Under the pieces are notes generated by a model. The model was not told the DNA's origin. It was given only the letters and a program-made list of their open reading frames with translations, and ran no database searches. Shown here in pieces: positions 38,401 to 46,994 of a stretch of 64,000 nucleotides of DNA. Within the stretch, counting starts at the first letter, position 1, and every line of letters begins with the position of its first letter. This DNA is from Mucilaginibacter cryoferens. Its GTDB lineage: Bacteria > Bacteroidota > Bacteroidia > Sphingobacteriales > Sphingobacteriaceae. A program made the position numbers and the translations under genes. The DNA is taken from the NCBI RefSeq assembly GCF_014205845.1, contig NZ_JACHCR010000026.1:1-64000 (forward strand), read 5' to 3'.

Positions 38401-38714
38401 CACGTACGGTTGATAGAAATAACCAGTATTTTTCTGGCGGGTACTACAATTCTGCTGGAACCCTTATTAATGGAAACACTTATTGGCTGCTTAATACAAA
38501 TTATATCCGGCTTAAAAATGTCGAGTTGGGTTACACCATTCCGGTATCGTTAACCTCAAAAATTGGTATAAGCAATTTGCGCATATATGTAAATGGCCTT
38601 AACCTGCTTACCTTCTCTAAAGAGAAAATTTTTGATCCTGAATCAACCAGTTCATCTGGTCAGTATTATCCGCAGGCCAGAGTAATGAATATGGGTGTAA
38701 GCGTAAAATTTTAA
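35409..38714 (+). CDS. SusC/RagA-family TonB-linked outer-membrane transporter (PUL 3)
   Basis: 1,101 residues. N-terminal export signal (ILIALIFAGLSYAG, about 20-34) and a short lysine-rich linker. A carboxypeptidase-D-like domain follows (about 57-138), then the SusC signature LNEVVVVGYGVQKKVTVTG, a plug with AIYGARAANGVILITTKHGK, and a barrel ending MNMGVSVKF. No STN domain, which fits control by the hybrid two-component regulator upstream instead of a sigma/FecR pair. SusD follows at 10 bases. The imported substrate is not evident because no glycoside hydrolase lies in this locus. Confidence 0.94.
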   Translation: MEYNLHKTVNLLRVFKIALSQILIALIFAGLSYAGVAKIEKTKFTKTNFGKAKENAPIKISGKIIDQTTGETLVGVSILVKNSNNGTVTDANGKFTITAPDNAVLVISYIGYNTTEVPVGGKSVLVVKLQSSSKGLNEVVVVGYGVQKKVTVTGSVTSVKGDELVKSPAVNLSNSIAGRMPGVVATNASGEPGYDGSSIRIRGTNTLGNSDPLVVLDGVPSPAGQTSIDRLNPADIESISVLKDASAAIYGARAANGVILITTKHGKSGKPDLSYTYNKGWGQPTTIPKMANSTEYATMVDEIDLYGLPSNYWSAASAAFKTTGSFTRPDNGATTTATFQPADFTKFANGSDPWGHPNTDWFKATLKDWSPQSRQNVQLSGGSDNIKYLTSIGYQNQDGYYKNSATGYKQYDFRVNVDAKVNKYINTSIGVSGRQENRFFPNGGGASDIFRMLMRGYPTRPAYWPNGLPGPDIENGQQPVLITTNQTGYNKDTRYYVQTNGKLEISIPGVEGLKIIGNVALDKYMQQTKAWQTPWYVYSWDNVTRDASGTPVLTKVARGPAQATLSQGSDDQLSSLLEGIISYNHSFGSHNLVLLAGVTKEKSNDSQFGASRKYFNSVAIDQLNWGGNAEIGNYGTAWQRARLNYFGRVGYNYKEKYLAEFLWRLDGSYMFPESHRFGFFPGISAGWRISEEDFFKNNVKFVQNLKLRGSWGQMGNDNVVKPGTTTLAEYAYLALNNVGSYIINGVPVQTLSENGVPNPNFTWEKANNSDVALEGTTLNGKLDFTLEAFLNKRTQILWPSTASVPATAIPYALLPPVNYGKVTNKGWEFQFNYHDRIGEVRYNVGVNGGYAKNRIDKWDEAPGAPAWQKSTGHPIGSQLYYVYSGIFSTQAQIDANKVDYSGVGASTLRPGDMMYKDVNGDGKITGDDQVRNDKTNQPTFQGGFNFGVQYKNFDLSVLFQGAAGGQLVFQTESGTIGNFTQYSYDHRWTVDNPSTTDPRTVDRNNQYFSGGYYNSAGTLINGNTYWLLNTNYIRLKNVELGYTIPVSLTSKIGISNLRIYVNGLNLLTFSKEKIFDPESTSSSGQYYPQARVMNMGVSVKF

Positions 38715-38724
38715 TTTGAACGAT

Positions 38725-40605
38725 ATGAAAACATTTATAAGAAATATTTCAACAATCGCGATGCTGTCTGGTGTACTGCTTACTTCATGTAAGAAAGATT
38801 TTTTAAATACAGCACCATCCAATCAGGCATCATCAGCACTTACCTGGTCCGATCCAAACCTTTCCGAAGCCTTTGTTACCGAGCTTTACAACGGTTTACA
38901 TAACGGCGAGCTTGATCAGGAAAATATGGATTGTATCACCGATAATGCACTCTATAATTTCGGTAAGCAGAATATTATGGAGGCCAATATAAGTCCCTCT
39001 AATTTAGGATGGGTAAACAATACCTATGAGTGGAATGAAATGTACGCCCGTATAAGATCAGCCAATCTTGCTTTAGAGCAGCTGGCCGTTTCTAAACTGG
39101 ATAAGGCATTAGTTAGCAGACTTATTGGCGAAACGCATTTTATGCGTGCCTATTTTTACAATCAACTGCTGCGCTATTACGGCGGTGTACCACTTGTAAA
39201 AAGCACCTATACGCTTACCTCTCCTGATTATACTTTTGCCAGGAATACTTATGCCGAATGTGTTGATTTTATAGCGAGCGAGTTGGATGCAGCTAACTTG
39301 GCGTTAACTGGTCTTAACCAGGGAAAAGGGCGTGCTACCAGTGATGCCGCTACAGCTTTAAAAATAAGGGTGTTGTTATATGCAGCCAGCAAGCTACATA
39401 CCCCTGCCGGAGTAGCCTCATTAAGCAGCTTAAATAAAGGTACTACTCCTTTTAAAAATCCCGAACTTTTAGGTTATACAACCACTGATTATGGAACCAC
39501 CGGCCATGATGCCCGCTGGCAACAAGTGTATGATTTGGCAAAGGCTTTTTTGCTTAAAGGTGGATATGGATATGCTCTTAATTTATCTGCCCCTGCCAGT
39601 GCTGCCGACGGCTTTACAAATTATCAAAATTCTTATTTGTCAAGAAATGGTGGCGAAAATGAGATAATTTTTGCCCGGTATTTTAGTAATAGTAAAGATG
39701 AGGGTGGGGCATGGTATGGCAGAAACAACTGTACCAATGGCTACCATGGCTGGACATCAAGCGAGCCTACCCAAAATGTGGTAGATGACTACGAAGCGTT
39801 GGATGGAACCGGAAAAGCAGCTAAATTCGACTGGAGTAACGCGGCGCAGGCAGCTGCACCTTATGCAAACAGGGACCCTCGCTTTTATGCATCTATTTTA
39901 TATGATGGTGCTTCATGGAAACCGCGTACAGCCGATGGCGCAGGTATAGACCCCTATAATGAAATACAAATGGGTACTTATCAAACCGGCAGCGCGGGTA
40001 GCGCGGTAACTTATTTTGGTTTAGATACCAGAAACGGCCCTATCGAAAACTGGAACGGAACCCGTACCGGTTATGCGATTAGGAAGTTTATGGACCCTAA
40101 CCCGGCTATTGTTGATCAAAATACCCGTTCGGAAGTGCCATCGCCTTTAATAAGATACACCGAAGTTGTATTTAACTTTGTAGAAGCATGCCTTGAATTA
40201 AATAAAGAGGATGAGGCCAGAACATGGCTCAATAAAATCCGTTTCCGCTCTGGGATGCCTGCAATTACCGATGCCGGTGACGCGCTGTTGCAACGCTACA
40301 GAAACGAACGTAACGTAGAAATGATATTTGAAGAACAGCGGTTTTATGATACGCGCCGCTGGATGATTGCGCCAACAACGCTGGGCAATAAAGCAAAGAT
40401 CATTAAAATTACAGGTACTTTAAAACCCGGTAAAACGGTAAATGTTTATAGGTACAACACCGACAATTACGCCTACACCTACACCGTGCAGGAAATTGAT
40501 CCGGGAATTGAAAATCGTACCTGGGATGATAAAATTTATTTTCCGCCTATTAGCCGCGATGAGATTAACAAAAACAATAAGTTAATCCAAAACCCGGGAT
40601 ATTAA
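38725..40605 (+). CDS. SusD/RagB-family outer-membrane lipoprotein (PUL 3)
   Basis: 626 residues from ATG 38725; an in-frame TTG three codons upstream is possible but less likely. Lipobox LLTSC (about residue 22), then KKDFLNTAPSNQ. Typical SusD stretches: ARIRSANLALEQL, IGETHFMRAYFYNQLLRYYG, and YRNERNVEMIFEEQRFYDTR near the C-terminus. It starts 10 bases after the SusC stop, so the two are translationally close. A terminator follows at 40641. Confidence 0.94.
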   Translation: MKTFIRNISTIAMLSGVLLTSCKKDFLNTAPSNQASSALTWSDPNLSEAFVTELYNGLHNGELDQENMDCITDNALYNFGKQNIMEANISPSNLGWVNNTYEWNEMYARIRSANLALEQLAVSKLDKALVSRLIGETHFMRAYFYNQLLRYYGGVPLVKSTYTLTSPDYTFARNTYAECVDFIASELDAANLALTGLNQGKGRATSDAATALKIRVLLYAASKLHTPAGVASLSSLNKGTTPFKNPELLGYTTTDYGTTGHDARWQQVYDLAKAFLLKGGYGYALNLSAPASAADGFTNYQNSYLSRNGGENEIIFARYFSNSKDEGGAWYGRNNCTNGYHGWTSSEPTQNVVDDYEALDGTGKAAKFDWSNAAQAAAPYANRDPRFYASILYDGASWKPRTADGAGIDPYNEIQMGTYQTGSAGSAVTYFGLDTRNGPIENWNGTRTGYAIRKFMDPNPAIVDQNTRSEVPSPLIRYTEVVFNFVEACLELNKEDEARTWLNKIRFRSGMPAITDAGDALLQRYRNERNVEMIFEEQRFYDTRRWMIAPTTLGNKAKIIKITGTLKPGKTVNVYRYNTDNYAYTYTVQEIDPGIENRTWDDKIYFPPISRDEINKNNKLIQNPGY

Positions 40606-40640
40606 CCAAAGGATTATAAAATTCTTATATATTTAATGTG

Positions 40641-40683
40641 AAGAATGCCGGTAGTAAGATGCCGGCATTCTTTTAAATTTTTT
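40641..40683 (+). terminator. Intrinsic terminator between SusD and the FG-GAP gene
   Basis: AAGAATGCCGG and CCGGCATTCTT form an 11-bp stem with a 10-base loop, followed by TTAAATTTTTT. The next gene begins only about 26 bases later, so it may act as a partial attenuator that lowers expression of the downstream genes. Confidence 0.78.
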
Positions 40684-40708
40684 AGTCCATTAATTTAAGC
40701 CGTGCCTG

Positions 40709-43700
40709 GTGAACAAAAACATTAAATTATTTTCACAATTACTCTTTATCGGCATTATTGCATTAACAAGTTGCAAGCACTCAACCGAAGATAAAGAACC
40801 AACCGGAGACAATGCCAACCCGTTATTTACCCTTCTGCCATCAGAACAAACCCATGTAGATTTTAGCAATACTTTAACCGAGGGCCTAAATACCAATGTG
40901 TTGATGTATGAATACTTTTATAACGGTGGCGGCGTAGCAACCGGTGATTTAAATGGTGATGGATTGCTTGATATATATTTTACCGGTAACATGACCGATA
41001 ATAAACTGTATCTCAATAAAGGACATATGCAGTTTACAGATATTACGGCCATTGCCGATGTTGCCGGCAGGCCAGGCCCCTGGAAAACAGGAGTTACCAT
41101 GGCCGATGTAAATGGCGATGGTAAGCTAGATATCTATGTTTGCTATTCGGGAAATGTGAGGGCCGAGAAACGTGAAAACCAACTTTTTATAAACCAGGGA
41201 AATGACAAAGATGGGGTTCCGCATTTTATAGACCAGGCAAAGCAATACGGATTAGCAGATGCAGGATACAGTACACAGGCCGTTTTTTTTGACTACGATC
41301 GGGATGGCGATCTGGATATGTTTTTATTAAATCACAGCCCGGTGCAATTACCCGTTTTAGATGAAGTAAATACAATTGCGGCATTAAAAAAAACAAATTC
41401 GCCAAATGGGGTTCGTTTATATAGAAACGATAATGGTGTTTTTAAAAATGTAACAGCGCAGGCAGGAATAAGCAGTACCGATCTTACCTACGGGCTTGGA
41501 GCAGCTGTAGCAGATATTAATGGCGACGGATGGCCGGATATTTATATCTCTAATGACTATACCATCCCCGATTTTATGTACATCAATAATGGCGATGGCA
41601 CCTTTACCAATAAATTACAAACGTCACTGGGGCATACCTCTCAGTTTTCTATGGGGAATAATATTTCCGACATCAATAACGATGCTTTACCAGATATTTT
41701 TACACTTGATATGCTCCCGGAAGACAATCACCGGCAGAAGTTATTATTTGCGCCAGATAATTATGAAAAATTTGGCTTAACCCTTCGTTCCGGATTTTAC
41801 TACCAGTATATGCGCAATATGCTGCATGTAAATAATGGTAACGGTACTTTTAGCGAGATTGGGCAGCTATCGGGCATCTCAAATACCGATTGGAGCTGGG
41901 CACCATTATTTGCCGATTATGATAATGACGGCTGGAAAGATCTTTTTGTAACCAACGGCTTTACCCGCGATTTCACCAATATGGATTTTGTGAAATATAT
42001 GGGCGATTTTTTGAAGGATAAAAGAGTGATGCGTAAGGATATATATAACCTGGTACAACAAATACCATCGTCGCAGGTAAAAAGTTATCTTTTCAAAAAT
42101 AATGGCAATTTAACTTTTACCAATACCAGTGCGGCATGGGGTATTACGCAATCATCTAACAGCAATGGCGCTGCTTACGCCGATTTGGATAACGACGGCG
42201 ACCTGGACCTGGTAGTTAACAATATCAATCAGCCGGCATTTATATATCAAAATGAATCAAACAAACAATTAAATAACCATTATCTGGAACTCAAACTAAA
42301 CGGAGCCGGAAAAAATACGCAGGGCATAGGTGCAAAAGTTACTATCTACATAAAAAATAAGAAACAATACCTGGAGCAAATGCCAAGCCGCGGCTATCAG
42401 TCAAGCGTTTCGCCAATATTGCATTTCGGGCTGGGTAACGATATCGCAGTTGATTCGCTGTTTGTAATATGGCAGCAGGGTAAGCAGCAGGTTGTAAAAA
42501 ACATTAAAGCCAATCAGCAATTAACGCTGGATGAAAAAAATGCTATTAACAAAACTGAAGCGCCCAAAGCCCCGAAACCCATCTTCGCGGAGGTAACATC
42601 ACCTATCACTAATAAACAGGAAAAAAATGCCGTTAACGATTTTAAACGACAGCCGTTAATGATAAACCCGTTATCATTTTCGGAGCCGTGTATCACAAAA
42701 GGCGATGTAAACGCCGACGGCCTGGAAGATGTTTACGTAGGTGGCGGCAGCGGGAAATCGGGCACATTATATATTCAGCAGCCGGGGGGCAAATTTGTAG
42801 TTAAGCCAGAACCTGCTTTGGAAGCCGATAAAAAAAGTAATGATGTGGATGCTGTATTTTTTGATGCCAATGGCGATGGCAAACCAGATTTATATATATG
42901 CTCCGGAGGCTACGATAATTATGCGCCAGATGATCCTTTATTGCAGGACAGGCTTTATTTAAATGATGGGAAAGGCAATTTTACCAAATCGAAAAATGCT
43001 TTGCCCATAATGCGCAGCAGTAAAAGTTGTGTAAGAGTGGCAGATATTAATGCCGACGGACACCCCGATTTATTTGTAGGCGGAAGGGTTATACCGGGCA
43101 GATATCCCGAAACACCTCAAAGCTATATATTGATAAACGATGGCAAAGGGCACTTTAACGATGAAACCATAAAGTACAACTCCCAGCTACAGCATATAGG
43201 TATGGTAACTGATGCCGCCTGGGTAGATATGAATGGAGATAAAAAGCCGGATTTGGTTTTAGTAGGAGAGTGGATGCCCGTAACGGTACTAATTAATGAA
43301 AATGGCAAACTGGTAAACAACACTAAATATTATTTTGATAAACCCAACAGTGGCTGGTGGAACAAGCTTATTGTGGATGATTTTAACCACGATGGGCATC
43401 CCGACCTGATTGTTGGTAACCAGGGACTAAATACCCAATGCAAGGCCAGCGATAAAGAGCCGGCGGAAATGTATTATAAGGATTTTGATGATAACGGAGC
43501 AGTTGACCCTATTTTTTGTTTTTATATTCAACATAACAGTTATCCGTACGTTTCGAGGGATGAACTTTTAGAGCAGATCAGCATCATGCGCCCGCGTTTT
43601 CCTGATTATAAAAGTTACGCTGATGCCACCCTTACAGATATATTTACTCCTTTAGAATTAAAAGGGGTGGGGCATTTGCAAGCCAATAACCTGGCCACTA

Positions 43701-44044
43701 CCTGTTTTTTAAGTGATGGTAAAGGCAAACTACATTCGTCTGCTTTGCCATTAGAGGTTCAGTTTTCGCCGGTGTACACCATAACCAGTTTAGATTATGA
43801 TCATGACGGTAACCCGGATTTGCTTTTATGCGGTAACATCAACAGGGCAAGGTTACGTTTGGGCAAGTACGATGCAAATTATGGCATACTGTTAAAAGGC
43901 GATGGCAAGGGGCATTTTGAATATATTCCCCAACTCCAATCGGGTTTTAAATTATGGGGAGATGTAAGAAGCGTTATAGAAATTAATCAAACATTATTGT
44001 TCGGGATCAATCAACAGGGAATAAAAGCCTATAAAGGATTTTAA
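40709..44044 (+). CDS. Giant FG-GAP/VCBS and ASPIC-UnbV repeat lipoprotein (CRTAC1-like)
   Basis: 1,111 residues, GTG start, lipobox ALTSC (about residue 22), so probably surface-anchored. About 14 calcium-binding-like loops of the DxNxDGxxD type are visible (DLNGDGLLD, DVNGDGKLD, DINGDGWPD, DLDNDGDLD, DVNADGLED, DFNHDGHPD and others). They indicate one or two beta-propellers. An ASPIC/UnbV segment lies near 530-590 (GIGAKVTIYI ... LHFGLG). The haloperoxidase-like gene starts 4 bases after the stop, so the two are coupled. The family is often found beside SusC/SusD, but its biochemical role is not established. Confidence 0.88.
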   Translation: MNKNIKLFSQLLFIGIIALTSCKHSTEDKEPTGDNANPLFTLLPSEQTHVDFSNTLTEGLNTNVLMYEYFYNGGGVATGDLNGDGLLDIYFTGNMTDNKLYLNKGHMQFTDITAIADVAGRPGPWKTGVTMADVNGDGKLDIYVCYSGNVRAEKRENQLFINQGNDKDGVPHFIDQAKQYGLADAGYSTQAVFFDYDRDGDLDMFLLNHSPVQLPVLDEVNTIAALKKTNSPNGVRLYRNDNGVFKNVTAQAGISSTDLTYGLGAAVADINGDGWPDIYISNDYTIPDFMYINNGDGTFTNKLQTSLGHTSQFSMGNNISDINNDALPDIFTLDMLPEDNHRQKLLFAPDNYEKFGLTLRSGFYYQYMRNMLHVNNGNGTFSEIGQLSGISNTDWSWAPLFADYDNDGWKDLFVTNGFTRDFTNMDFVKYMGDFLKDKRVMRKDIYNLVQQIPSSQVKSYLFKNNGNLTFTNTSAAWGITQSSNSNGAAYADLDNDGDLDLVVNNINQPAFIYQNESNKQLNNHYLELKLNGAGKNTQGIGAKVTIYIKNKKQYLEQMPSRGYQSSVSPILHFGLGNDIAVDSLFVIWQQGKQQVVKNIKANQQLTLDEKNAINKTEAPKAPKPIFAEVTSPITNKQEKNAVNDFKRQPLMINPLSFSEPCITKGDVNADGLEDVYVGGGSGKSGTLYIQQPGGKFVVKPEPALEADKKSNDVDAVFFDANGDGKPDLYICSGGYDNYAPDDPLLQDRLYLNDGKGNFTKSKNALPIMRSSKSCVRVADINADGHPDLFVGGRVIPGRYPETPQSYILINDGKGHFNDETIKYNSQLQHIGMVTDAAWVDMNGDKKPDLVLVGEWMPVTVLINENGKLVNNTKYYFDKPNSGWWNKLIVDDFNHDGHPDLIVGNQGLNTQCKASDKEPAEMYYKDFDDNGAVDPIFCFYIQHNSYPYVSRDELLEQISIMRPRFPDYKSYADATLTDIFTPLELKGVGHLQANNLATTCFLSDGKGKLHSSALPLEVQFSPVYTITSLDYDHDGNPDLLLCGNINRARLRLGKYDANYGILLKGDGKGHFEYIPQLQSGFKLWGDVRSVIEINQTLLFGINQQGIKAYKGF

Positions 44045-44048
44045 TTTT

Positions 44049-45386
44049 ATGAAAAGGAAGATATTTTTATCGGCTATCCTGTTTTCGACGGCCATTTTAT
44101 ATAACAGCTGCGCAAAAAAGCAGGTACAGCCAACATTAACAAGTGCCGATATCACTAAGGTAATTAACCAGATGGCAGATATCATGATACATGATGTAAC
44201 CAATCCTCCTTTGGCCGCGCGTTTCTTTTCGTATACCTGCCTTGCCGGTTATGAAGTTGTAGCAGAAAACGACAAAAATTTTAAGAGCATGCGTGGTGTT
44301 TTAAACCAATACCCCGCCATTAGCAAGCCGGCTTATGCCAAGGGATATGCCTACCAGTTAAGCGCTTTAATAGCCATGATGGAAACAGCAGCGAAGCTGC
44401 AGCCATCGGGTAACTTATTGATAAAATATGAGCAGGCTTTTTTGGATTCGTGTAAAACAATAGGTTTTACCAACGAGGTAATTGATAGTTCTAAACATTA
44501 TGGGCAGGCTATTAGTAAGCAGATACTTGCTTATGTTAAAAAAGATAAATACAACAGGATAAGTAATTATGCAAGATATACACCGCTGGGCAAAGATGGC
44601 ACCTGGAACCCTACGCCTCCAGCTTATATGGCCCCGGTTGAACCTTATTTTAATACTATCCGCCCGCTTACGCTCGATTCTGCCTCTCAGTTTCTGCCCG
44701 ATCCGCCCATTCCCTTTTCAACCAATAAAAATAGTGCCTTTTATAAGTTTTTGATCATGAACTATAAAGCTGGCGCAGAGGGCTTAACCGCCGAGCAACG
44801 TACAATAGCGGGCTTTTGGGATTGCAATCCGTTTGCGGTTCAGGATAACGGGCACATGTTAATAGGCTTAAAAAAGATTTCACCCGGAGCGCATTGGATG
44901 GGAATTACAGGTATAGCTTGCCGGCAGGCAAAAACAGGTTTCTCAAAAGCGCTGGAGATACATACCATGGTAGCCGCTGGGTTATTGGATGGTTTTATAT
45001 GTTGCTGGGATGATAAATACCGCACTAACCGCGTTCGCCCCGAAACCGCTATCCGCAAATATATCGACGTTAACTGGAAACCATTACTGCAAACGCCGCC
45101 GTTCCCAGAATATATTAGCGGTCATTCGGTAATATCATCAGCATCGGCTGTAATACTTACCCACTACTTTGGCAACAATTTTCGTTACACAGATAATGTG
45201 GAAGAAAAATATGGACTAGCACCCCGTACCTTCAATTCATTTAACCAGGCGGCTACCGAAGCGGGTATGTCTCGTTTTTGGGGAGGTATTCACTTTAAGG
45301 ATGCAATTGACAATGGTATGATACAGGGCGTTAAAGTTGGCCAATGGGTATTGGCTAAATATAACAATCCGGTGGTACTCCATTAA
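44049..45386 (+). CDS. Vanadium haloperoxidase-like PAP2-superfamily lipoprotein
   Basis: 445 residues, lipobox YNSC (about residue 21), so exported and anchored. The C-terminal half has the vanadate/phosphate-binding set: K-x6-RP in KYRTNRVRP (about 322-330), SGHS (about 356) and SRFWGGIH (about 407-414). After the His the Asp comes three residues later (HFKD), one earlier than the usual H-x3-D spacing. Relatives are annotated as vanadium-dependent haloperoxidases, but acid phosphatases share the same site, so halide oxidation is unproven. It is coupled to the FG-GAP gene and closes PUL 3. Confidence 0.83.
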   Translation: MKRKIFLSAILFSTAILYNSCAKKQVQPTLTSADITKVINQMADIMIHDVTNPPLAARFFSYTCLAGYEVVAENDKNFKSMRGVLNQYPAISKPAYAKGYAYQLSALIAMMETAAKLQPSGNLLIKYEQAFLDSCKTIGFTNEVIDSSKHYGQAISKQILAYVKKDKYNRISNYARYTPLGKDGTWNPTPPAYMAPVEPYFNTIRPLTLDSASQFLPDPPIPFSTNKNSAFYKFLIMNYKAGAEGLTAEQRTIAGFWDCNPFAVQDNGHMLIGLKKISPGAHWMGITGIACRQAKTGFSKALEIHTMVAAGLLDGFICCWDDKYRTNRVRPETAIRKYIDVNWKPLLQTPPFPEYISGHSVISSASAVILTHYFGNNFRYTDNVEEKYGLAPRTFNSFNQAATEAGMSRFWGGIHFKDAIDNGMIQGVKVGQWVLAKYNNPVVLH

Positions 45387-45502
45387 CTGATTTTTTTGAA
45401 ACCTAATTTATTTTAATCTAATCAAGCCCCAGTTAAGGCTTTAGTGTAAAAAGCTTTAATAATACTTATATGAAACTCAAGTACCTTACACCATAGCCTG
45501 GT

Positions 45503-46003
45503 TTATTTGGTTGTTAATTTGCCCATTTTGGCATATTCCACATCATTGGGTTCCCATAACTCAATCTTGTTACCTTCGGGGTCCATCAGGTGAACAAAAT
45601 TACCGTAGCTCACTTTCTCCACCGAATCGGTAGGCAGGATACCGGCTGCTTTTAGCTTGGCCAGTAACTGTTCCAATCCTTCCACGCGGTAATTGATCAT
45701 AAACTGTTTGTCTGAGGGCTGAAAATATTTGGTGGTTTCTTTAAAGGGAGCCCACATGGTAAAGCCCTTTTTTGTGCTGTCGATACCCTGGTGCCATTCA
45801 AAGTTGGAGCCGTATTGGCCCATTTGCAGGCCGAGGTTTTTGCTGTACCAGGCTTTGAGCGCCGCGGGGTCTTTGGCTTTAAAAAAAATACCGCCAATGC
45901 CCGTTACACGCGGGCCGGTGTTTGCGGGTTGGGTTATACGGCTGAAGCCGTAGCCCAGCATAAAAGTGATAAGCAATAATACAGCAAGGCTAAACTTTTT
46001 CAT
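45503..46003 (-). CDS. Exported VOC/glyoxalase-fold protein
   Basis: 166 residues with an N-terminal hydrophobic leader (LAVLLLITFMLGYGF, about 6-20) and a single vicinal-oxygen-chelate domain (about 33-155). Visible features are VTGIGGIFFKAKDPAALKAW at the start and NFVHLMDPEGNKIELWEP at the end; the EGN-IELWEP ending is a VOC hallmark. Family members bind a metal and act on small molecules (glyoxalase, dioxygenase, resistance). The specific substrate cannot be inferred. It is convergent with the haloperoxidase gene and divergent from the gene at 46060. Confidence 0.85.
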   Translation of the reverse strand: MKKFSLAVLLLITFMLGYGFSRITQPANTGPRVTGIGGIFFKAKDPAALKAWYSKNLGLQMGQYGSNFEWHQGIDSTKKGFTMWAPFKETTKYFQPSDKQFMINYRVEGLEQLLAKLKAAGILPTDSVEKVSYGNFVHLMDPEGNKIELWEPNDVEYAKMGKLTTK

Positions 46004-46059
46004 AACACGGTGATTTAAGGTTTAAATATAATCAAATACTTTTTTCTTAAATTTATCCT

Positions 46060-46452
46060 ATGAGTATATCTGAATTTATCAGCAGTATGCCCGCCGAAAG
46101 GCAGGCCACTTTAACCACCATTCATGAAGCGATATTGGCGAATGACCCTACCGTGAATCCGGTTATTAAGCCAATGATGGGCAAAGAAATGATTCTGTAC
46201 GAAGAGCGTAGCTACATGAAATATGGGCTGGCCAGTACCGTGAAGCACATGTCGTTGCATTGCCTGCCTATTTATATGAACCCGGCTCTGCACGCCAAAT
46301 ACCTGGGCCAGTTACCGGCCGCCAAATTTCAGAAAGGCTGTATCAATTTTACGGATGGTACAGCGATGCTGCCGGCCGTTTTAGCAGCCCTCATTATTGA
46401 TTGCTCGTCCATTAGCATTGCATCCATGCTCGAAAACCGTAAAAAGAAATAA
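46060..46452 (+). CDS. DUF1801-type small protein
   Basis: 130 residues, no signal or membrane segment. The pattern (FISSMPAERQATLTTIHEAI at the start, GMGK/MGKEMILYEER and KHMSLHCLPIYMNP in the middle, KGCINFTDG near the end) is that of the DUF1801/YdhG-like fold, whose function is not established. The next gene starts 3 bases after its stop, so the two are cotranscribed. Confidence 0.75.
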   Translation: MSISEFISSMPAERQATLTTIHEAILANDPTVNPVIKPMMGKEMILYEERSYMKYGLASTVKHMSLHCLPIYMNPALHAKYLGQLPAAKFQKGCINFTDGTAMLPAVLAALIIDCSSISIASMLENRKKK

Positions 46453-46455
46453 TTT

Positions 46456-46857
46456 GTGAGCTGGACCTGTCCGAAGTGTGAGCGCGAACTGCCAAAACCG
46501 GAGCAAAGACATTATTGCGCGCGGGTGAGCCTGAACAGTTTGTTTGAGGGGCGGCCGGCAGAACTGCTGCTGGTTTTCGATAAAATACTGGCAGAGGTTG
46601 CAGACTGGGACGGGGTGCTGGTTGGTATAACCCCAAACTGCATCGTTTTTACCCGGCGGCTTACCTTCCTGGTGATCCGGCCAATGAAAAAGGAGCTTGA
46701 TCTGAAGTTCTATTCAAAAATACCACCGCCCGAAAAACCTATACTCAAAAGCACCGCCTCGGGCAACAAGGTCGAAAACCATATCCGCATCGCGCTATTG
46801 GATGATTTGGTGCCCGCGTTGTTTATTCGCCTGCGTAAATCTTACGAGTTGTTATAA
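46456..46857 (+). CDS. DUF5655-type small protein
   Basis: 133 residues with a GTG start. The N-terminus has two Cys pairs resembling a zinc-binding knuckle (WTCPKCERELPKPEQRHYC). The remainder (about 35-130) resembles the DUF5655 domain, with IPPPEKPILKSTASGNKVEN and a basic C-terminus. Function is unknown. The 3-base gap to the DUF1801 gene indicates an operon. Confidence 0.72.
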   Translation: MSWTCPKCERELPKPEQRHYCARVSLNSLFEGRPAELLLVFDKILAEVADWDGVLVGITPNCIVFTRRLTFLVIRPMKKELDLKFYSKIPPPEKPILKSTASGNKVENHIRIALLDDLVPALFIRLRKSYELL

Positions 46858-46994
46858 CTTGGTTCGGCCAGCTTTCCAGCAACGGCCTGGGTAAGTTATC
46901 TTCTAAAACAACGCCATTGTTGCCCAAAAGCATGTATAAGATAGGAAGCTTTACTGTTTCATTTTACAGGGCTGTTGTTTGCAATTCATATATG

